Positions 5,521 through 8,144 of a stretch of 8,144 bases of DNA are shown here, piece by piece; the first letter of the stretch is position 1; each line of letters opens with the position of its first letter. Made by a program: the position numbers and the translations under genes. Source of the DNA: Elusimicrobiota bacterium (GTDB lineage Bacteria > Elusimicrobiota > Endomicrobiia > Endomicrobiales > Endomicrobiaceae). The stretch is taken from positions 1 to 8,144 of the forward strand of contig JAITCX010000002.1 in NCBI GenBank assembly GCA_031282945.1, read 5' to 3'. The notes below the pieces were generated by a model. That model was not told the DNA's origin. It did not search any database and saw only the letters and a program-made list of their open reading frames with translations.

Positions 5521-5958
5521 ATGAGCAATATTTTTAATATTACCTGCACGCAGTTTATTGTTGAGAGAGCCTCAGACGGAAAGAAATATGAATTTAGAGG
5601 ACTGCATACCTTTACAATAGAAAATCCGCAGATGACGCATTTGACAAGGGGCTCGGATGGTTTAGACAGGTATGGGATAGAATACTCGGAGGGCAATTCA
5701 CAGCCGATAGTTGTGACGGCGGTTGTGAGAACGACGCAGAATTTTTTTCCTGTATTTCAAGGATTTTATAAAGATCAAACGCGTATAAATGTAACTCTTA
5801 TAGATAGAAACGATGCGCGGGTGATAAGGCTTGAGGATGCATTATTGCAAAAGCTTCCTATGCAGGCAAGCATTGAGGAAAGCGAGGACAGCGTAAATGT
5901 AGAATTTGTTTTTGAAAGTTTTAAACTGAATGCAGATTATAAGGGAGGGGAATTTTGA
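5521..5958 (+). CDS. Tail tube protein
   Basis: The 145-residue beta-rich protein follows the sheath by 16 bases. Strands alternate through FIVERASDGKKYEFRG (12-27), HTFTIENPQM (29-38), QPIVVTAVVRT (61-71), RINVTLIDRND (88-98) and a final VNVEFVFESFKL (125-136), with one helix near 102-112 (IRLEDALLQK). This matches the tube fold (beta-sandwich with an extended loop and a helix) shared by P2 FII, Mu gpM and T6SS Hcp, and the size is normal. It resembles the small tube proteins paired with DUF3383 sheaths (DUF3277-like), though I cannot test that. It would form stacked rings around the tape measure inside the sheath. Its TGA stop overlaps the TTG start of the next gene. Confidence 0.75.
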   Translation: MSNIFNITCTQFIVERASDGKKYEFRGLHTFTIENPQMTHLTRGSDGLDRYGIEYSEGNSQPIVVTAVVRTTQNFFPVFQGFYKDQTRINVTLIDRNDARVIRLEDALLQKLPMQASIEESEDSVNVEFVFESFKLNADYKGGEF

Positions 5959-6323
5959 AGATAAAAGAATTTAAAGGATTTAGAGCGTTAAATGCAGTAA
6001 ATATTTATACAAAATTGGTGTGGGGGATAGGTTTAACTTATTTCAACAGGGAAAAAACTTTTGAGAATTTTATAAAAAAGTTTGAGGAATTTGAGATAGA
6101 AAAGAAGCGCGTATTGTTGACATGGGCTTGTTTGGCGGTGGAGTTAGACGATGATGAAAAAGAAGCTTTGACGCGGTTTGCAACAGACGATGAAGGGATA
6201 GCGTATGAAAAGCCCGCGCTTATTCATATGAAGGTAAGCGAGATAATAAAAATAATGGCTGAGGTGGCATTGCAAATATCTGAAACAAAGGTTTTTTTTT
6301 ACACGAACGCGACTACGATTTGA
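5955..6323 (+). CDS. Tail assembly chaperone, frame-0 product
   Basis: The 122-residue protein starts at TTG 5955, overlapping the tube stop (TTGA) and preceded by a G-rich SD (AGGGAGGGG around 5942-5950). It is helical and acidic in the middle (AVELDDDEKEAL, 61-72). Gene position between tube and tape measure, size, helical composition and a slippery T9 run at its 3' end with an open -1 frame beyond are the hallmarks of the gpG/gpGT-type chaperones (P2 E/E', lambda G/GT, Mu gp41/41'). These bind the tape measure and recruit tube subunits but are absent from the mature virion. No sequence motif is conserved in this group, so identification is by context. Frame 0 reads V113-F114-F115 at the run, then seven residues (YTNATTI) and TGA. 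Confidence 0.8.
   Translation: MKIKEFKGFRALNAVNIYTKLVWGIGLTYFNREKTFENFIKKFEEFEIEKKRVLLTWACLAVELDDDEKEALTRFATDDEGIAYEKPALIHMKVSEIIKIMAEVALQISETKVFFYTNATTI
6291..6300 (+). promoter_or_regulatory. Programmed -1 frameshift slippery site (G-T9)
   Basis: Frame 0 reads GTT TTT TTT TAC across nine consecutive T (6292-6300). A tandem -1 slip on T TTT TTT (6293-6299) keeps full codon-anticodon pairing in both P and A sites, fitting the X XXY YYZ rule. The -1 frame is open only from 6284 and contains no ATG or well-placed SD before the coding-like extension, so it must be reached by slippage. The +1 frame stops at 6340-6342 after little sequence. RNA polymerase slippage on T9, or a base-count error in the homopolymer, would have the same reading effect. 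I see no strong downstream stem or pseudoknot. Confidence 0.75.
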
Positions 6324-6475
6324 TAGACGATTTCAGCATTGATTTATTTTCAAATAGTTTAGACGAGGGTGGGGATTTTAAGCTGGAGGATTTTTTAAAT
6401 AAAGTTTTTTATAAGGAGTATTTAAAAGGATATGGCAAAAAGCATAGTCGCAAAAGTATTGCCAAGACTAGATAA
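6299..6475 (+). CDS. -1 frame extension of the tail assembly chaperone
   Basis: After a -1 slip following F115, reading resumes at TTA 6299 and continues for 58 codons to TAA 6473-6475, giving a fusion of about 173 residues (115 + 58). The extension begins LHERDYDLIDDFSIDLF, is acidic and aromatic-rich (DEGGDFKLEDFLNKVFYKEYL), and ends in a basic tail (GKKHSRKSIAKTR). It fills the 108-base gap between the frame-0 stop and the tape measure start and overlaps the latter by 44 bases. In the gpGT class the rarer fused product carries the T domain that binds tube subunits while the G part binds the tape measure. The amino acid make-up looks like real protein rather than random read-through. Confidence 0.72.
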   Translation, partial: LHERDYDLIDDFSIDLFSNSLDEGGDFKLEDFLNKVFYKEYLKGYGKKHSRKSIAKTR

Positions 6476-7673
6476 CGGCGCTGTTCAAAAGCTGCAAAAA
6501 CAGCTCAATACGCCTTTTGTAAGGATAGCTAAAACTTTTGGGAATTCTCTAAATAAAATAGCAAAAACATTTTCACAGAAATTAATGAGCGGAGCCAAAG
6601 CAGTGCCGGGTATGCTGGGAAGGGGGATGGCAGGAGCGGGCAAAGCTACAGCGCAAGGAATAGCGCGTTCTTTCGGCGGTGATATTTTAGGATTTATTAC
6701 GCATTTGATGAGCCAAGCCAAAGAGCAGTTTGCGACAGCGGCGCAGGCAATGGACGAAGTGTTAAATAAGGCTGACGATATTCAAACATTGGCGTCCAGT
6801 TTAGGAATGGACGCTTTTGACACGATGAATTTGTTACAGACAGGCGAGCTTGCGGGATTGGAGCAAGACAGCATTGCAAAGTTTTTGACAACATTTCGCG
6901 ACTTGCGGGCGCAGGAGAAACTTAATCCGGGTTCAACAGGCCTGACAAAAGAGGCAATGGAAGGATCTGTTATGGATGCATTTGTTGGAAATATCCGCGC
7001 TCTGCAGCATCAAATAAAAGAAGGGCAGGCTTTGCAGGAGCAGGCAAAAAGCGCGGGCGATCCTGAGGAGCGGCAGAGATTAGATTTAGAAGGTCAAAAA
7101 ATTATTGAAAAAGCTTTTGCAGAAGCTGAAAGAGTTTACGGGGCGCGTCCGTCTGCAAAAATGCTTGAGTTTTTGTTGGGAGAAATAGATAAAGATCGTA
7201 AAGATACGGCTATTTATAAAGTATATGGGGCGAAAGGGGAGAAAGGTAAAGAAACATTTAATAAAGAAAATAAGAGATTGGCGGAATTAGAGGATAAAAG
7301 AGTAAGGGATAAGCAATATACTGAGTTTGTTGCCAACCAGAATAGAGGCAGCTATATAAACAATAGCTCTTTAGTTCAAGTAAAGGAAGTGGAAACAAAA
7401 CAAATGGAAGCTGTAACAAATACATTAGAGGCTCAGAGATTAAAGACTATGGCGAGCGCGGTTACAAAGATTACAAGTATTGAAAATGCAATGGTTTCTT
7501 TGACGGAAGCGGCGACTAACTTTTTAGATTCAGCTATGACAACATTGGGTCCTATTCTTACTCAAATTGGAGTTTTTTTAAAAGATCCTCTAGGAAATAT
7601 AAAAACATTTTTAGTAGATCAGTTTAATGAACTCAAGCAAGAAGTTAAGAATTCATTTAAGATTTTCAAATAA
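6432..7673 (+). CDS. Tail tape measure protein (short)
   Basis: The 413-residue, mostly helical protein has a Gly/Ala-rich stretch (51-83), a clear tape-measure element ADDIQTLASSLGMDAFDTM (114-132) continuing through GELAGLEQDSIAKFL (138-152), charged helices (180-300), and a C-terminal hydrophobic helical region (about 345-400). The 114-152 block fits the familiar 'AD-x-I-x-x-L-A-x-x-LG-(I/M)-x ... A-G-(V/L)-x-x-x-x-(L/I)' pattern of tape measures. It sets tail length and is threaded through the tube. ATG 6432 is the first possible start after an in-frame TAA at 6423-6425. Its SD is odd: AAGGAG at 6413-6418 is 13 bases away and AAGGA at 6426-6430 only one. It overlaps the chaperone extension by 44 bases, as in other phages. 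Confidence 0.82.
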   Translation: MAKSIVAKVLPRLDNGAVQKLQKQLNTPFVRIAKTFGNSLNKIAKTFSQKLMSGAKAVPGMLGRGMAGAGKATAQGIARSFGGDILGFITHLMSQAKEQFATAAQAMDEVLNKADDIQTLASSLGMDAFDTMNLLQTGELAGLEQDSIAKFLTTFRDLRAQEKLNPGSTGLTKEAMEGSVMDAFVGNIRALQHQIKEGQALQEQAKSAGDPEERQRLDLEGQKIIEKAFAEAERVYGARPSAKMLEFLLGEIDKDRKDTAIYKVYGAKGEKGKETFNKENKRLAELEDKRVRDKQYTEFVANQNRGSYINNSSLVQVKEVETKQMEAVTNTLEAQRLKTMASAVTKITSIENAMVSLTEAATNFLDSAMTTLGPILTQIGVFLKDPLGNIKTFLVDQFNELKQEVKNSFKIFK

Positions 7674-7699
7674 CTCAAGCACGAAATCCTGACTTCAAT
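7630..7699 (+). repeat. Imperfect tandem duplication across the tape measure stop
   Basis: AACTCAAGCA occurs at 7630-7639 and again at 7672-7681, 42 bases (14 codons) later. Ungapped, the two copies agree at 21 of 28 positions (7630-7657 against 7672-7699). The second copy begins within the TAA stop. In the same frame the two copies read LKQEVKNSF and LKHEILTSI. The second copy lies in the 43-base spacer before the next gene. Confidence 0.5.
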
Positions 7700-7716
7700 A
7701 TTTATAGGAGATTAGT

Positions 7717-8144
7717 ATGGCGATAGACGGAATGGCTCCCCTTTTAGTTTTTCATATATTTAATGCGGGATACCATGCAAAAAGTCTTTCCAAGTGGTTA
7801 AAATTTGCAGTTGATGATGAAAGACAAAATACAACTGCAAAAGGGATAGGTTTGACTATTCCGCTATATTTAAGCGAGCGGCTTACAAAGGTAGCGTGGC
7901 AGTCGCATAATATGTCAATAAGCATAGGGGATATAACAAACGGCGATAAATCTTATCAAAGGAAAATAGACAACAGCGTGGATATTGATTTAGTTTTTAA
8001 TAGAGAAAGTCTTTTTCTGCAGTTGATGATGCCGCTTTTTTCATTGTGCTGGCAGAGGTTGGAAACAAATGATTACAGAATTTCTTATTACAACAGAGAC
8101 ATTATAATTTACAAAGGACGCCTCACTTCTTTGCAGCAGTCCAG
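7717..8144 (+). CDS. Tail-distal / baseplate-region protein, N-terminal part (3' truncated)
   Basis: The frame opens at ATG 7717 with AGGAG at 7706-7710 and remains open to the window end, giving at least 142 residues. The translation starts MAIDGMAPLLVFHIFNAGYH. It has a helix (AKSLSKWLKF), a beta-like stretch GIGLTIPLYL (43-52), a WQSHNMSISIGDITNGD segment (61-77), a hydrophobic stretch LFLQLMMPLFSLCW (99-112) and strands RISYYNRDIIIYKG (121-134). I recognise no family. In P2- and Mu-like tails the gene after the tape measure encodes a tube-initiator or hub-associated protein (gpU, Mu gp43 and similar), so a role at the tail tip or baseplate is inferred from position only. The hydrophobic stretch is too mixed to call a membrane helix. 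Confidence 0.6.
   Translation, partial: MAIDGMAPLLVFHIFNAGYHAKSLSKWLKFAVDDERQNTTAKGIGLTIPLYLSERLTKVAWQSHNMSISIGDITNGDKSYQRKIDNSVDIDLVFNRESLFLQLMMPLFSLCWQRLETNDYRISYYNRDIIIYKGRLTSLQQS

Noticed and set aside
5379..5696. Minus-strand open frame of 105 codons across the sheath/tube junction
   Set aside because: It crosses two well-supported + strand genes and their SDs, and its product looks like antisense translation.
6318..6355. Possible ATTTGA / TCAAAT stem downstream of the slippery run
   Set aside because: Only six weak pairs with a loop of about 26 bases; not credible as a frameshift-stimulating structure.
6320..6475. TTG 6320 as an independent start for the -1 frame ORF
   Set aside because: No SD upstream, and the position behind a perfect slippery run fits frameshift entry much better.
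1447..7048. GGAGCAGGCAAA occurring at 1447-1458, 2527-2538 and 7037-7048
   Set aside because: Each copy encodes a (E/K/Q)EQA(K/N) stretch in its own gene, one overlapping an SD; shared codon preference explains it better than a dispersed element.
7674..7716. Terminator or promoter in the spacer after the tape measure
   Set aside because: No stem followed by a T-run and no convincing -35/-10 pair; the spacer is better described by the duplication and the SD of the next gene.

Overview
The window is a tightly packed stretch of an AT-rich (pro)phage late region. Every gene is on the + strand, gaps between genes are 0 to about 45 bases, and many start and stop codons touch or overlap. It looks like one long co-transcribed morphogenesis block. 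I see no integrase, regulator, tRNA, CRISPR, IS element or clear host gene. The host cannot be named from this sequence. Codon choice (frequent ATA, GCG, GGG, TTA/TTG; occasional GTG and TTG starts) and purine-rich Shine-Dalgarno (SD) sites fit a low-to-moderate GC bacterium.

Layout: (1) 1-1228, a lysis area: the tail of a small phage protein, a 58-residue two-helix holin candidate, an M15-type peptidoglycan peptidase with its zinc ligands intact, and a second membrane protein resembling the 3TM holin family found in gene transfer agents. (2) 1268-3410, a head module: coiled-coil scaffold, a DUF2190-like cement/decoration protein, a small basic ORF, and an HK97-fold major capsid protein. (3) 3412-4568, three poorly recognisable neck/tail-completion genes. 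(4) 4569-7673, a contractile-tail module in the P2/Mu order: sheath, tube, tail assembly chaperone with an apparent -1 frameshift extension, tape measure. (5) 7717-8144, the start of a gene in the tail-distal/baseplate position, cut by the window end.

How it works together: scaffold and capsid build a prohead, the cement protein stabilises the shell, and the neck proteins join it to a tail whose tube and sheath polymerise to the length set by the tape measure with help from the frameshifted chaperone. Terminase and portal must lie outside, most likely upstream of the lysis genes. The points most worth following are the T9 frameshift site before the tape measure, the very small sheath (311 aa) and short tape measure (413 aa), the lysis genes placed directly before the scaffold, and small genes that simple ORF calling would miss (202-378, 2384-2554, 6299-6475).
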